From Intestinibacter bartlettii (lineage in GTDB: Bacteria > Bacillota > Clostridia > Peptostreptococcales > Peptostreptococcaceae), in the NCBI RefSeq assembly GCF_000154445.1, contig NZ_DS499564.1: DNA of 64,000 nucleotides; one strand, 5' to 3'. Below the pieces are notes generated by a model. That model had not been told where the DNA came from. It did not search any database and worked only from the letters and a program-made list of their open reading frames with translations. Shown one piece after another: positions 56,169 through 64,000 of the stretch (the stretch's first letter is position 1; each line of letters begins with the position of its first letter). Both the position numbers and the translations under genes were made by a program.

Positions 56169-57533
56169 TTATTTATTTCCCTTTTCTAAAAAGTTTGCTA
56201 TGCAATCTAAATTATTATAAAAATGGGTATGTAAGTATGTTGCAAGCGTGTTGCCAATACTATACCCGCCATCCCATCTATCAATTACAACCCCGCCTTT
56301 TTCTTTTGTCATTTCATATGCACAAGGCTCATTGCTTTTAAATATTGAATGATGGAATTCGTGACCTTTTATAATTTGTCCCTTTTTTGCTAAAACAGTA
56401 TCTACTTTTGCTTTTCCATTACAATATCCAAATCTTTTTAATGAAGATGTCATTACACTTGTTCCCTTAAATATTCCAACCATGTCGAATAACTCTTTAT
56501 TTTGATTTTCTAGTTTTTCTCCTAGATACATCAAACCTCCACACTCTGCATATATCGGTATATTTTTTCTATGAGCATTTAATATAGATTCTCTCATAGA
56601 TTTATTATCGTGTAGTTCTTGTGGAAAAATTTCTGGGAATCCTCCACCTATGTAGATATAATCTGCATTTGGAACTTCCTTATCTTTCATTGGACTAAAA
56701 TATTTTATTTCCAGACCTAGCTTTTCTAATAGTTCTATATTTTCTCTATAATAAAAATTAAATGCTTTGTCATATGCAATTGCTATTGATTTATTTTCTA
56801 CCTTATGTTTATTTATAAATGCTTCTAAATCAAAATTACTTTCTATTTCTTCCGTTTCTGATAACGCTATTATTCTATCAACATCTATGTATTTTTCAAT
56901 TTCATCTGCTAAATTATCAAATTTCTGTTTTAAAGAATCCATTTCAACACTTGGTATAAGACCTAGATGTCTAGATTCTAATGAAAAGTTTTTGTTCGGT
57001 GGAAAATAACCTAAAACTTCTATTCCTGTATATTTTTCAATTGCACTTTTTAAAGTCTTATAATGACTTTCGCTCTTTACATTATTTGTGATAACGCCTT
57101 TTATATTTACATCTCTATCTAACATCTTATATCCTAAAACCATAGCTGCTGCCGATGCTGCCATAGCTTTTGCATTTATAACTAAGATTATGGGTGCTTT
57201 TAATATTTTTGATGTATAAGAACTTGTACAATCATTCAAATCTATTCCATATCCATCATAAAGTCCCATTACCCCTTCTACAACAGATATATCTGCATCT
57301 TTAGAAGCTTCTTTTACAATATACTTAATTTTTTCATCTTCAAGCATATATGAATCTAAGTTTCTTGAATATCTCCCTGTTATAAAAGTATGATAAGAAG
57401 GATCTATATAATCAGGCCCTACTTTAAATGGTTGTACTTTTAAATTTCTCTTTGTAAGTGCTTGCATTATACCTAATGAAATAGTTGTTTTCCCTACACC
57501 GCTATTTGTTCCCGCAATTAATATCTTTTTCAT
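56169..57533 (-). CDS. cbiA: Cobyrinate a,c-diamide synthase
   Basis: ATG 57533 is preferred because the GTG at 57542 is itself part of the AGGTGA ribosome binding site; the difference is three codons. The 454-residue enzyme has a P-loop AGTNSGVGKTT, DPSYHTFITGRYSRNLD, and a class I glutaminase domain with Cys in AECGGLMYLGE and a late histidine pair YLHTHFY. It amidates carboxylates a and c using glutamine and ATP. Confidence 0.95.
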   Translation of the reverse strand: MKKILIAGTNSGVGKTTISLGIMQALTKRNLKVQPFKVGPDYIDPSYHTFITGRYSRNLDSYMLEDEKIKYIVKEASKDADISVVEGVMGLYDGYGIDLNDCTSSYTSKILKAPIILVINAKAMAASAAAMVLGYKMLDRDVNIKGVITNNVKSESHYKTLKSAIEKYTGIEVLGYFPPNKNFSLESRHLGLIPSVEMDSLKQKFDNLADEIEKYIDVDRIIALSETEEIESNFDLEAFINKHKVENKSIAIAYDKAFNFYYRENIELLEKLGLEIKYFSPMKDKEVPNADYIYIGGGFPEIFPQELHDNKSMRESILNAHRKNIPIYAECGGLMYLGEKLENQNKELFDMVGIFKGTSVMTSSLKRFGYCNGKAKVDTVLAKKGQIIKGHEFHHSIFKSNEPCAYEMTKEKGGVVIDRWDGGYSIGNTLATYLHTHFYNNLDCIANFLEKGNK

Positions 57534-57542
57534 TTCTATCAC

Positions 57543-59081
57543 CTATTGTCCATTATTTTCTTCATGTTCTTGCATTATTTGATAGATTTTATCTATATCC
57601 AAATGCTCTCTCAAGAAATCAGCCAATCTATCGTATTCTTTATCTTTAAATTCTTTAAATGATTTTATCTTGCTATCTATTCTTTCTAAGCCTTTCATTT
57701 CTCTTATATTATTTAAAATCGTTCTAGTAAAATCTATATCATCAAATATTCCATGAAGATATGTTCCCAAAACATTACACTCAGAATTTACGCTTCCTTC
57801 TGTGTAATTAACTTTTTGGCCTAATTTTTCTGTAATAGTGCATAGATTTTTAATTCCGTCACCTCTATCGGTAATTCCCATATGTATCTCATAACCTTTA
57901 ACTTTTTTGCCTTCTAAATTAGCAAAATATCCATTTAAATCTTTATCTATAATAGCATCTACTTGTGTTGTAGTTTTTTCAAGTTCAAAAGTTGTTTCAG
58001 TATCTAAAAGACCAATTCCTTCTACTTCTTCTAAATCACTTTCTACATGATATGGATCTTTTAATTTCTTACCTAACATTTGATATCCGCCACAAATACC
58101 TACAACTAATTTACCTCTTCTGTGTAATTCTTTTATCTGTTCTTCAAGACCATTTTTTCTTAAAAACATTAAATCATCCACAGTGCTTTTTGTTCCTGGA
58201 ATAATTACTATATCGGGATTTCCTAAAGATTCTCCATAATCCACATATCTAATACTTACATCTTCTTGCGTTTCAAATATATTGAAATCTGTAAAATTAG
58301 ACATATGTGGTGTTCTAACTATTTCTATATGGATATCATTTATTCCCATTTGTTTCTTAAATCTTGTAGTTACACTGTCCTCATCTTCAATTTTTATATC
58401 AGAATAAGGCACAACCCCCAATACAGGAACTTTTATTATATCTTCTAACATTTTTACACCAGAGTCTAAAAGTTCTTTTCTGCCTCTAAATTTATTTATT
58501 ATAACGCCCTTTACTCTTTTTCTATCTTCTTCACTTAATAAAAGCATTGTTCCAGCAAGTGATGCAAATACTCCACCTCTATCAATATCTCCAATTAATA
58601 TTACTGGTGCATCTGCAATTTTTGCCATACCCATATTAGAAATATCTCTTTCCATTAAGTTAATTTCTGCTGCACTCCCTGCACCTTCCATAACTACTAT
58701 GTCGTATTTTTCTTCAAATTCTTTAAATATATCTCCTAATACATTCATCAATTCTAATTTATATTCATGATATTCTGGAGAACTCATATCTCCCACTACT
58801 TTACCTCTTACAATAACTTGGCTTTTGTTGTTTCCTGATGGTTTAAGTAGTATGGGATTCATATCTGCTATCGGTTCTAATCCACAAGCTTCTGCTTGTG
58901 AAACTTGCGCTCTTCCCATCTCCAGTCCTTCTTTTGTTATAAATGAATTAAGAGCCATATTTTGAGATTTGAAGGGAGTTACACTATATCCATCTTGCTT
59001 AAATATTCTACCTAAGCCTGTAACAATTATACTTTTTCCTACATTAGATGCAGTTCCTTGAAACATTATTTTCTTACTCAT
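57543..59081 (-). CDS. cobQ: Cobyric acid synthase (CobQ/CbiP)
   Basis: The 512-residue protein has FQGTASNVGKSI, SQNMALNSF, LLKPSGNNKSQVIV, the glutaminase Cys in VGICGGYQMLG and a His in GTYLHGIFDD. It amidates four carboxylates. First gene of the 18-gene operon, directly downstream of the second cobalamin riboswitch and its terminator. Confidence 0.96.
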   Translation of the reverse strand: MSKKIMFQGTASNVGKSIIVTGLGRIFKQDGYSVTPFKSQNMALNSFITKEGLEMGRAQVSQAEACGLEPIADMNPILLKPSGNNKSQVIVRGKVVGDMSSPEYHEYKLELMNVLGDIFKEFEEKYDIVVMEGAGSAAEINLMERDISNMGMAKIADAPVILIGDIDRGGVFASLAGTMLLLSEEDRKRVKGVIINKFRGRKELLDSGVKMLEDIIKVPVLGVVPYSDIKIEDEDSVTTRFKKQMGINDIHIEIVRTPHMSNFTDFNIFETQEDVSIRYVDYGESLGNPDIVIIPGTKSTVDDLMFLRKNGLEEQIKELHRRGKLVVGICGGYQMLGKKLKDPYHVESDLEEVEGIGLLDTETTFELEKTTTQVDAIIDKDLNGYFANLEGKKVKGYEIHMGITDRGDGIKNLCTITEKLGQKVNYTEGSVNSECNVLGTYLHGIFDDIDFTRTILNNIREMKGLERIDSKIKSFKEFKDKEYDRLADFLREHLDIDKIYQIMQEHEENNGQ

Positions 59082-59148
59082 AGCCCTTCCCCTTTTCTAT
59101 ATTTCAAATACTATTATATTTTTACTAAATCCAATATTTAAAATCTAA

Positions 59149-59178
59149 CAAAAAAATCCTAACAATAAGGTTAGGATT
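59149..59178 (-). terminator. Riboswitch terminator upstream of cobQ
   Basis: ATCCTAAC pairs with GTTAGGAT (59156-59163 with 59170-59177), and on the minus strand a run of seven T follows. It is the OFF-state hairpin of the B12 riboswitch. Confidence 0.9.
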
Positions 59179-59224
59179 TTTATCTATAAACAAAATCTTC
59201 ACCCCGAGATTTTAACTCTAATAA

Positions 59225-59372
59225 ATTAATTAACTTCGGTATCCTGACTTAACTTCATCCTACTCCTATACCTTCCCATTTTTTCAAACAGTGGCCTTTA
59301 TAGTTTCGTCCATTTCACAGTAGCGGGGGCTGTAAAGGCTTGTACCTTTTTCCCTAATATAAATTAATCTAA
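59225..59372 (-). ncRNA. Cobalamin riboswitch controlling the cobQ-hemB operon
   Basis: On the minus strand: AGGGAAAAAGGT, ACAGCCCCCGCTACTG, GACGAAACT, GCCACTG, GGGAAGG, GGATGA and the B12 box AAGTCAGGATACCG (near 59238-59251). It begins four bases after the cobC stop codon, so transcripts of cobTUSC that pass this point are also tested by the aptamer. The 5' part is more compact than in the cbiM copy. Confidence 0.96.
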
Positions 59373-59376
59373 TATT

Positions 59377-59985
59377 CTATTTTAAAAAACTTGTATCATT
59401 TAACTTATTAATAACTGCAAATCCATTATCAACCTCTACAACACTTACTGATGCATTATCAATTTTAAAGTTCCAGTGGTATTCAAATGTATTTGATATT
59501 AAATATGTTAAAATATTTCTTATAGTTCCCGCATGAGAACATATTAATATTGTATTATCTTCTGGAGTTTCATTTAAAATAAATTCTATTCCTTTAGAAA
59601 CTCTTTCATAACAATCAATCAAGCTTTCTCCATTTGGATATGTATACTTATATCCTTGTTCTATCATTTTGTTAAATTCATCAGGATAATTTTTTTGTAT
59701 TTCTTTGAAGTCTTTTCCTTCAAAATCTCCAAAGCTAATTTCTTGCAAGTCTTCACTTTGCTGTATCTCAATTGAATTTATATTTGCTAAATTTTTTACA
59801 GTTTCTTTAGTTCTACTTGATGTTGTAGTATAAATTCTATCAATTTTTTCATATTTTAAAAACTCAGTAATTTTTTCTATTTGTTTCTTTCCTTCTTCAC
59901 TTACCTTGCTATCTATATGACCAGATAGTTTGGCAAGTTCATTATCCTCTGTTAATACATGGCGTACTAAAATTAATTTTTTCAT
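59377..59985 (-). CDS. cobC: Histidine phosphatase, probable alpha-ribazole phosphatase
   Basis: The 202-residue protein has the phosphohistidine motif LVRHVLTEDNE near the N-terminus (RHG is RHV here) and CSHAGTIRNIL near the end. CobC removes the phosphate from alpha-ribazole phosphate or adenosylcobalamin phosphate. The role is inferred from location: it ends the cobTUSC operon. A general phosphoglycerate-mutase-like phosphatase cannot be excluded by sequence alone. Confidence 0.87.
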   Translation of the reverse strand: MKKLILVRHVLTEDNELAKLSGHIDSKVSEEGKKQIEKITEFLKYEKIDRIYTTTSSRTKETVKNLANINSIEIQQSEDLQEISFGDFEGKDFKEIQKNYPDEFNKMIEQGYKYTYPNGESLIDCYERVSKGIEFILNETPEDNTILICSHAGTIRNILTYLISNTFEYHWNFKIDNASVSVVEVDNGFAVINKLNDTSFLK

Positions 59986-60004
59986 ATCTCGTCTCCTTAC
60001 AATA

Positions 60005-60775
60005 CTAAATTACTGATATTAGCATATAAGTATATATTAAATAAAGTACTTCTCCAAGTTCTATTGTACATCCTAAGATATCTCCTGTTACACCATCAAT
60101 CTTTTTATATACATGTTTTTTAAACAACAATGAAAATACTATTATAAATATAATAGAGCTTAAAACCTTTCCTATCATATCAATTTGTTGTAGGAAGATA
60201 AATTTACCTAACAGTATAATCAATATAGAAGAGTATACTATAGCTGTTATAATCATTCCCATAGTACCTTTTCCTATAAATAAGTTACCCATACCTTTTG
60301 CTCTTGGAGTTACTGTTTTATAAGTCATCATCATTACTCCAATTCTACCTATAACCGGCATAAATATAACTAACCATAATAGCCCATTTTGAACTAAGCT
60401 GTTAATAAATCCTACTTTTAATAGTATTAAAAACATTATTGCAAGAAGAGAATTTGTTCCTAATCTAGAATCTTTCATTATCTCTAGAATTCTTTCTTTA
60501 TCTCTATTGCTATATATTGCATCAAATGTATCACCTAATCCATCTATATGAAGTCCGCCTGTTGTCAAAACTTCTATGAGAGTAATGACTATAGCACTTA
60601 TAAATGGATCAAATATAGTTAATGAAAGCCACCCAAAAATATATGTTATTACACCTATTACAAATCCTACTAATGGAAAATATACTATTGATTTATGAAA
60701 CTCTTCATCAAATCCAGTTTCTATTCGTATAGGTATTCTTGTCATAAATTGCAGTATTGAAATAAATCTATTCAT
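60005..60775 (-). CDS. cobS: Adenosylcobinamide-GDP ribazoletransferase (cobalamin synthase)
   Basis: The 256-residue membrane protein has about six transmembrane segments, with the conserved TGGLHIDGLGDTFDAIYS and MKDSRLGTNSLLAI motifs. It joins adenosylcobinamide-GDP with alpha-ribazole. It starts 6 bp after cobU. Confidence 0.95.
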   Translation of the reverse strand: MNRFISILQFMTRIPIRIETGFDEEFHKSIVYFPLVGFVIGVITYIFGWLSLTIFDPFISAIVITLIEVLTTGGLHIDGLGDTFDAIYSNRDKERILEIMKDSRLGTNSLLAIMFLILLKVGFINSLVQNGLLWLVIFMPVIGRIGVMMMTYKTVTPRAKGMGNLFIGKGTMGMIITAIVYSSILIILLGKFIFLQQIDMIGKVLSSIIFIIVFSLLFKKHVYKKIDGVTGDILGCTIELGEVLYLIYTYMLISVI

Positions 60776-60781
60776 ATCAGT

Positions 60782-61342
60782 CTATCCTTTTATCTTTGTA
60801 GGAATTCCGCAAACTGTGAAATAAACTTCATCACTTAATCTTCCAAGCATTTGATTTATTCTTCCTACGAAATCACAATAAACTCTACCCAATTTATAAC
60901 TAGGAACTACTCCTAATCCAATTTCGTTCGTAACCATAACAAAATACAAATCGGTCCTTTTGACTTCTTCTATAAGTTTTTTTACTTGATCTTTTATATA
61001 AGCTTCTAAATCATTTATTTCTTGTTCACTTGCTTTATCTATATCTATACCATCAACAAACATTAAATTATTTACTAATAATGTTATACAATCTAGTATA
61101 ACTGTTTGATGCTTTTCACCTAATTCTTTTATTATTTTATAGATGTCTTTATAGATTTCATAGGTTTTCCATTCTTTAGGTCTACTTTCTTGATGTTTTC
61201 TAACTCTTTCTTTCATTTCATCGTCAAAAGCGACTGATGTTGCAATATAAGCAGTGCTATTATTTTGTTCTCTACACAGAGATTCTGCAAAGCCACTTTT
61301 GCCAGATCTTGCACCGCCTGTGACTAAAATAATCTTGCTCAT
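60782..61342 (-). CDS. cobU: Adenosylcobinamide kinase / guanylyltransferase
   Basis: The 186-residue enzyme has P-loop VTGGARSGKSGFAE and the lid motif RVRKHQESRPKEWKTYE. The histidine in that segment carries the guanylyl intermediate. It activates cobinamide for CobS. Located 21 bp after cobT. Confidence 0.95.
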   Translation of the reverse strand: MSKIILVTGGARSGKSGFAESLCREQNNSTAYIATSVAFDDEMKERVRKHQESRPKEWKTYEIYKDIYKIIKELGEKHQTVILDCITLLVNNLMFVDGIDIDKASEQEINDLEAYIKDQVKKLIEEVKRTDLYFVMVTNEIGLGVVPSYKLGRVYCDFVGRINQMLGRLSDEVYFTVCGIPTKIKG

Positions 61343-61363
61343 ACTTTTCTCCTTAATGTTTAA

Positions 61364-62410
61364 TTACATACCCATATCAACTTCATCAAAAGTTAGCATG
61401 TTTTTATAAACATAGTTTGCAGCTTCTATCATATTAAATGCTAAAGCGGCACCACTACCTTCTCCTAGTCTCATATCCATTTTTAAGAATGGATCTAATC
61501 CTAATAATTCTAATGCTTTTTTAGCTCCTGGTTCTGCTGAATAATGTGATGCTATCATATAGTCTTTACATCTTGGATTTATATTTACTGCGATTAATGC
61601 TGCTGCATATGATATAAATCCATCTAGAACAACTGGTACCCTATTTGCACTACACCCTAATATAACACCAGCCATAGAACCTATTTCAAATCCACCAACT
61701 TTTTGTAATATATCAATTCCATCTGTTGGATTTGGTTGGTTTATCTCTATTGCAGTTCTTATTACTTGTGCCTTATGTTGTAATAATTCCTTTTTAAGAC
61801 CTGCACCCATTCCTGTAACTTCTTGTGGATCACATCCAGCGATTACAGATATTATAGCGGCAGATGGAGTAGTATTAGCTATACCCATTTCTCCTATACC
61901 TATAACTTTGTAATCTTCTTGTATATATTTCTCTGACATTTCTATTCCAATTTCTATTGCCCTTATAGCTTCTTGTCTTGTCATTGCAGGACCTTTAGCC
62001 ATATTAGATGTGCTTTTTCTTATTTTACAATCAATTACACCTTCGATTGGCTCATCACAATTAATACCTACATCTATTAACTGTACATCAGAACCTACGA
62101 ATTTAGATATAGTCCCAACACCATTAATTTTTTTTGGGAAATTCATAGATTGCAGAAGTGTTATATTTTGATTATTTGGAGCTACACCTTCTTCATATAC
62201 GCCATGATCACATGCAAAAGATAAAACTATCTTTTTTGTAGTATCAAAGTATTTACTTCCGTATATACCTGCTAATTGGATACTAATATCTTCTAGCTTT
62301 CCTAGGCTCCCTTGTGGCTTTATTAATCTGTCTTGTCTAGCTTGTGCTTGTTCCATAAAACGAGTATCTAGCGGATAAATATTTTTGCATATACTTTCAA
62401 TCAAACTCAT
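61364..62410 (-). CDS. cobT: Nicotinate-nucleotide-dimethylbenzimidazole phosphoribosyltransferase
   Basis: The 348-residue protein has QARQDRLIKPQGSLGKLE, GIGEMGIANTTPSAA, and the catalytic Glu in MRLGEGSGAAL near the end. It makes alpha-ribazole phosphate from NaMN and a benzimidazole or related base. First gene of cobTUSC. No lower-ligand gene (bluB, bza) is next to it, so the base must come from elsewhere. Confidence 0.96.
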   Translation of the reverse strand: MSLIESICKNIYPLDTRFMEQAQARQDRLIKPQGSLGKLEDISIQLAGIYGSKYFDTTKKIVLSFACDHGVYEEGVAPNNQNITLLQSMNFPKKINGVGTISKFVGSDVQLIDVGINCDEPIEGVIDCKIRKSTSNMAKGPAMTRQEAIRAIEIGIEMSEKYIQEDYKVIGIGEMGIANTTPSAAIISVIAGCDPQEVTGMGAGLKKELLQHKAQVIRTAIEINQPNPTDGIDILQKVGGFEIGSMAGVILGCSANRVPVVLDGFISYAAALIAVNINPRCKDYMIASHYSAEPGAKKALELLGLDPFLKMDMRLGEGSGAALAFNMIEAANYVYKNMLTFDEVDMGM

Positions 62411-62455
62411 TATATGTCCTCCCTCTTCTGTTTAATTATATCTTATTCAAATAAA

Positions 62456-62487
62456 ATTAATCCTAGCCTTAAGGGCTAGGGTTAATT
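62456..62487 (-). terminator. Hairpin between hemL and cobT
   Basis: AATTAA.CCTAGCC (62456-62468) pairs with GGCTAGG.TTAATT (62474-62487). It lies about 45 bases upstream of the cobT start, in the cobT leader if the promoter at 62502-62529 is used. The minus-strand T-run is moderate. Confidence 0.7.
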
Positions 62488-62501
62488 TATTAAAAGTATC
62501 T

Positions 62502-62529
62502 ATTATAAATTATATAAAGTAATTTACAA
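62502..62529 (-). promoter_or_regulatory. Possible promoter of cobTUSC
   Basis: On the minus strand TTGTAA (62524-62529) and TATAAT (62502-62507) are 16 bp apart. It lies between hemL and the hairpin at 62456-62487. Confidence 0.5.
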
Positions 62530-62626
62530 AGTTTCTACTAATTTCGTTAGAATTTTATAATTTAAATTGTATTTTTTACCATAAATGTATTGTTTTGTAA
62601 TATTAAGTTGAATTTTATTTTTATTC

Positions 62627-63922
62627 TTATAAATTATGACTTGCTTTTAAAGCTTCATAATTGCATTTTATAGTGTATTCTATATCTTCATCTGTATGAG
62701 CATAAGATAAAAACATTGCTTCATATTGACTTGGTGCAATTAATATTCCTCTGTCTAGCATTTCTTTAAAGTATGCATTGAATTTATCTATATCAGATTT
62801 AGTTGCATCATCAAAGTTTTGAACTGGACCTGATGTAAAGAATAGGCATACTAATGAACCTGCTCTATTTACAGTATAATCTAATCCTAATTTTTTAAGG
62901 TTATTTTGAATACCTTCTTGTAGCATTTTACCTTTTCTATCTAATTCAGAATATATATCTTTATGATCTCTTAATGTTTCTAGATTTTTCTTTCCTAAGA
63001 ACATTGCAAGAGGATTTCCTGATAATGTACCAGCTTGATAAACAGGTCCTACTGGAGATACACATGACATTATTTCTTTTCTAGATCCATATGCACCAAC
63101 TGGCATACCAGCTCCTATTATCTTACCAAAGCAAACCATATCTGGTTCTACACCAAAGTATCCGATTGAACTATTGTATGCTAATCTAAAACCAGTTATA
63201 ACTTCATCAAATATTAAAACGGTTTTATATTCATTACATATATCTCTTAATCCTTGTATGAATTCTTGAGTTCCTGGAACAACTCCCATATTTCCTGATA
63301 CAGTTTCAACTATTACTGCTGCTATATCATCACCTTGTTCTTCAAATACTCTTCTTACATCATCCATATCATTATATCTGCAAACTAGAGTATTTTTTAC
63401 AACATCAGCAGGTACTCCTGGGCTTGTTGGCACCCCAAAAGTTAATGTTCCTGAACCTGATTGAACTAATAATCCATCAGAATGTCCATGATAACAACCT
63501 TCAAATTTAAGTATTTTATTTCTATTAGTATAACCTCTAGCAACTCTTAAAGCACTCATTGTAGCCTCTGTTCCTGAGTTTACCATACGAACTTGGTCTA
63601 TTGCTGGGTATGCATCAACTATTATTTTAGCAACTTCTATTTCTATTTCTGTTGCTACCCCATAACTAGTTCCTCTTTTAGCCATTTCTTCTAAGCCTTC
63701 AGACATAAAATCTGGACTATGTCCTAACATAAGAGGTCCCCACGAACAAATATAATCTATATATTCATTCCCATCTACGTCTATTAATCTATCCCCATGT
63801 GCCTTATCTGCAAATATTGGTGCTAGTCCAACTGATTTAAATGCTCTAACAGGACTATTTACTCCACCAGGAATGTATTTTTCTGCTTCTTTAAATAATT
63901 GCTCTGATTTAGTGTGTTTCAT
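62627..63922 (-). CDS. hemL: Glutamate-1-semialdehyde 2,1-aminomutase
   Basis: The 431-residue aminotransferase has NSGTEATMSALRVARG, CYHGHSDG, LIFDEVITGFR and the PLP lysine Lys267 in CFGKIIGAGMPVGAYG. It converts glutamate-1-semialdehyde to aminolevulinate, which feeds HemB. A hairpin lies between it and cobT. ATG 63922 follows ATGGAGG. Confidence 0.96.
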   Translation of the reverse strand: MKHTKSEQLFKEAEKYIPGGVNSPVRAFKSVGLAPIFADKAHGDRLIDVDGNEYIDYICSWGPLMLGHSPDFMSEGLEEMAKRGTSYGVATEIEIEVAKIIVDAYPAIDQVRMVNSGTEATMSALRVARGYTNRNKILKFEGCYHGHSDGLLVQSGSGTLTFGVPTSPGVPADVVKNTLVCRYNDMDDVRRVFEEQGDDIAAVIVETVSGNMGVVPGTQEFIQGLRDICNEYKTVLIFDEVITGFRLAYNSSIGYFGVEPDMVCFGKIIGAGMPVGAYGSRKEIMSCVSPVGPVYQAGTLSGNPLAMFLGKKNLETLRDHKDIYSELDRKGKMLQEGIQNNLKKLGLDYTVNRAGSLVCLFFTSGPVQNFDDATKSDIDKFNAYFKEMLDRGILIAPSQYEAMFLSYAHTDEDIEYTIKCNYEALKASHNL

Positions 63923-63942
63923 ACTTCAAATCCTCCATAAAT

Positions 63943-64000
63943 TTATATTTCAAATAAATCCTCAATAACTTTTATATATTCTTCCCTTTGACCTTTATTT
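63943..64000 (-). CDS. C-terminal end of an unidentified gene cut by the window edge
   Basis: A frame entering from the right edge reads NKGQREEYIKVIEDLFEI and stops at TAA 63943-63945, 20 bp before hemL. The short spacing suggests an operon with hemL, so a tetrapyrrole gene such as hemA is possible, but 18 residues are not enough to identify it. Confidence 0.5.
   Translation of the reverse strand, partial: NKGQREEYIKVIEDLFEI

Noticed and set aside
62411..62626. A third cobalamin riboswitch upstream of cobT
   Set aside because: None of the conserved blocks (GCCCCCGCTACTG, GGGAAGG, AGTCAGGA) occurs there on the minus strand.

Overview
The window is a very AT-rich chromosomal segment from a low-GC Gram-positive anaerobe. 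The gene content (CBS/DRTGG-type family II pyrophosphatase, cobalt ECF transporter, complete anaerobic cobalamin pathway with CbiK, GltBD, arginine genes under a T-box) and the strong AGGAGG ribosome binding sites point to Clostridia. Peptostreptococcaceae, the Clostridioides/Paraclostridium/Romboutsia group, is the most likely family; this placement is inference, since no 16S gene is present. No rRNA, tRNA, CRISPR array, insertion sequence or prophage was found. Almost everything reads as core chromosome.

Layout. 1-8.0 kb: housekeeping genes (cut-off metallophosphoesterase, small alarmone synthetase, MBL hydrolase, cysteine-cluster protein, two small unknown proteins, a secreted papain-like protein, pyrophosphatase, cyclophilin), plus an orphan hairpin-terminator that may end a small C-rich RNA. 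8.2-15.7 kb: patatin-like lipase with a DnaA-box cluster inside its coding sequence, PcrA helicase, a GntR/YtrA-regulated ABC-2 exporter, and a divergent MerR regulator/MATE pump pair. 15.8-21.8 kb: cobalt importer cbiMNQO behind a cobalamin riboswitch, preceded by an AAA+ ATPase/VWA protein pair. 22.2-31.8 kb: an MBOAT/DHHW acylation pair, DegV, and glutamate synthase gltBD. 32.2-39.5 kb: a second MATE pump, a zinc-ribbon membrane protein, and argCJBD behind a T-box leader with two antiterminator/terminator units. 39.6-41.5 kb: a Met8/SirC-type dehydrogenase and a frameshifted sstT. 41.8-62.4 kb: an 18-gene cobalamin operon (cobQ to hemB) behind a second cobalamin riboswitch, preceded by cobTUSC. 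The right end holds hemL and the tail of one more gene.

How it fits together. HemL, HemB, HemC and CobA-HemD take glutamate-1-semialdehyde to precorrin-2. SirC and CbiK give cobalt-sirohydrochlorin, with cobalt supplied by CbiMNQO. CbiL, H, F, G, D, T, E, J and C make cobyrinate, and CbiA, CobQ, CbiB, PduX, CobD, CobU, CobS, CobT and CobC finish the nucleotide loop. Two B12 riboswitches, each followed by an intrinsic terminator, shut off cobalt uptake and corrin synthesis when cobalamin is abundant. No corrinoid adenosyltransferase gene or lower-ligand synthesis gene is visible in the window.

The most interesting points are the one-Stem-I/two-antiterminator T-box, the DnaA-box cluster inside a gene, the possible C-rich small RNA, the AAA+/VWA pair with a variant Walker A next to the cobalt genes, the non-standard start of the MBOAT gene, and the single-base frameshift in sstT.
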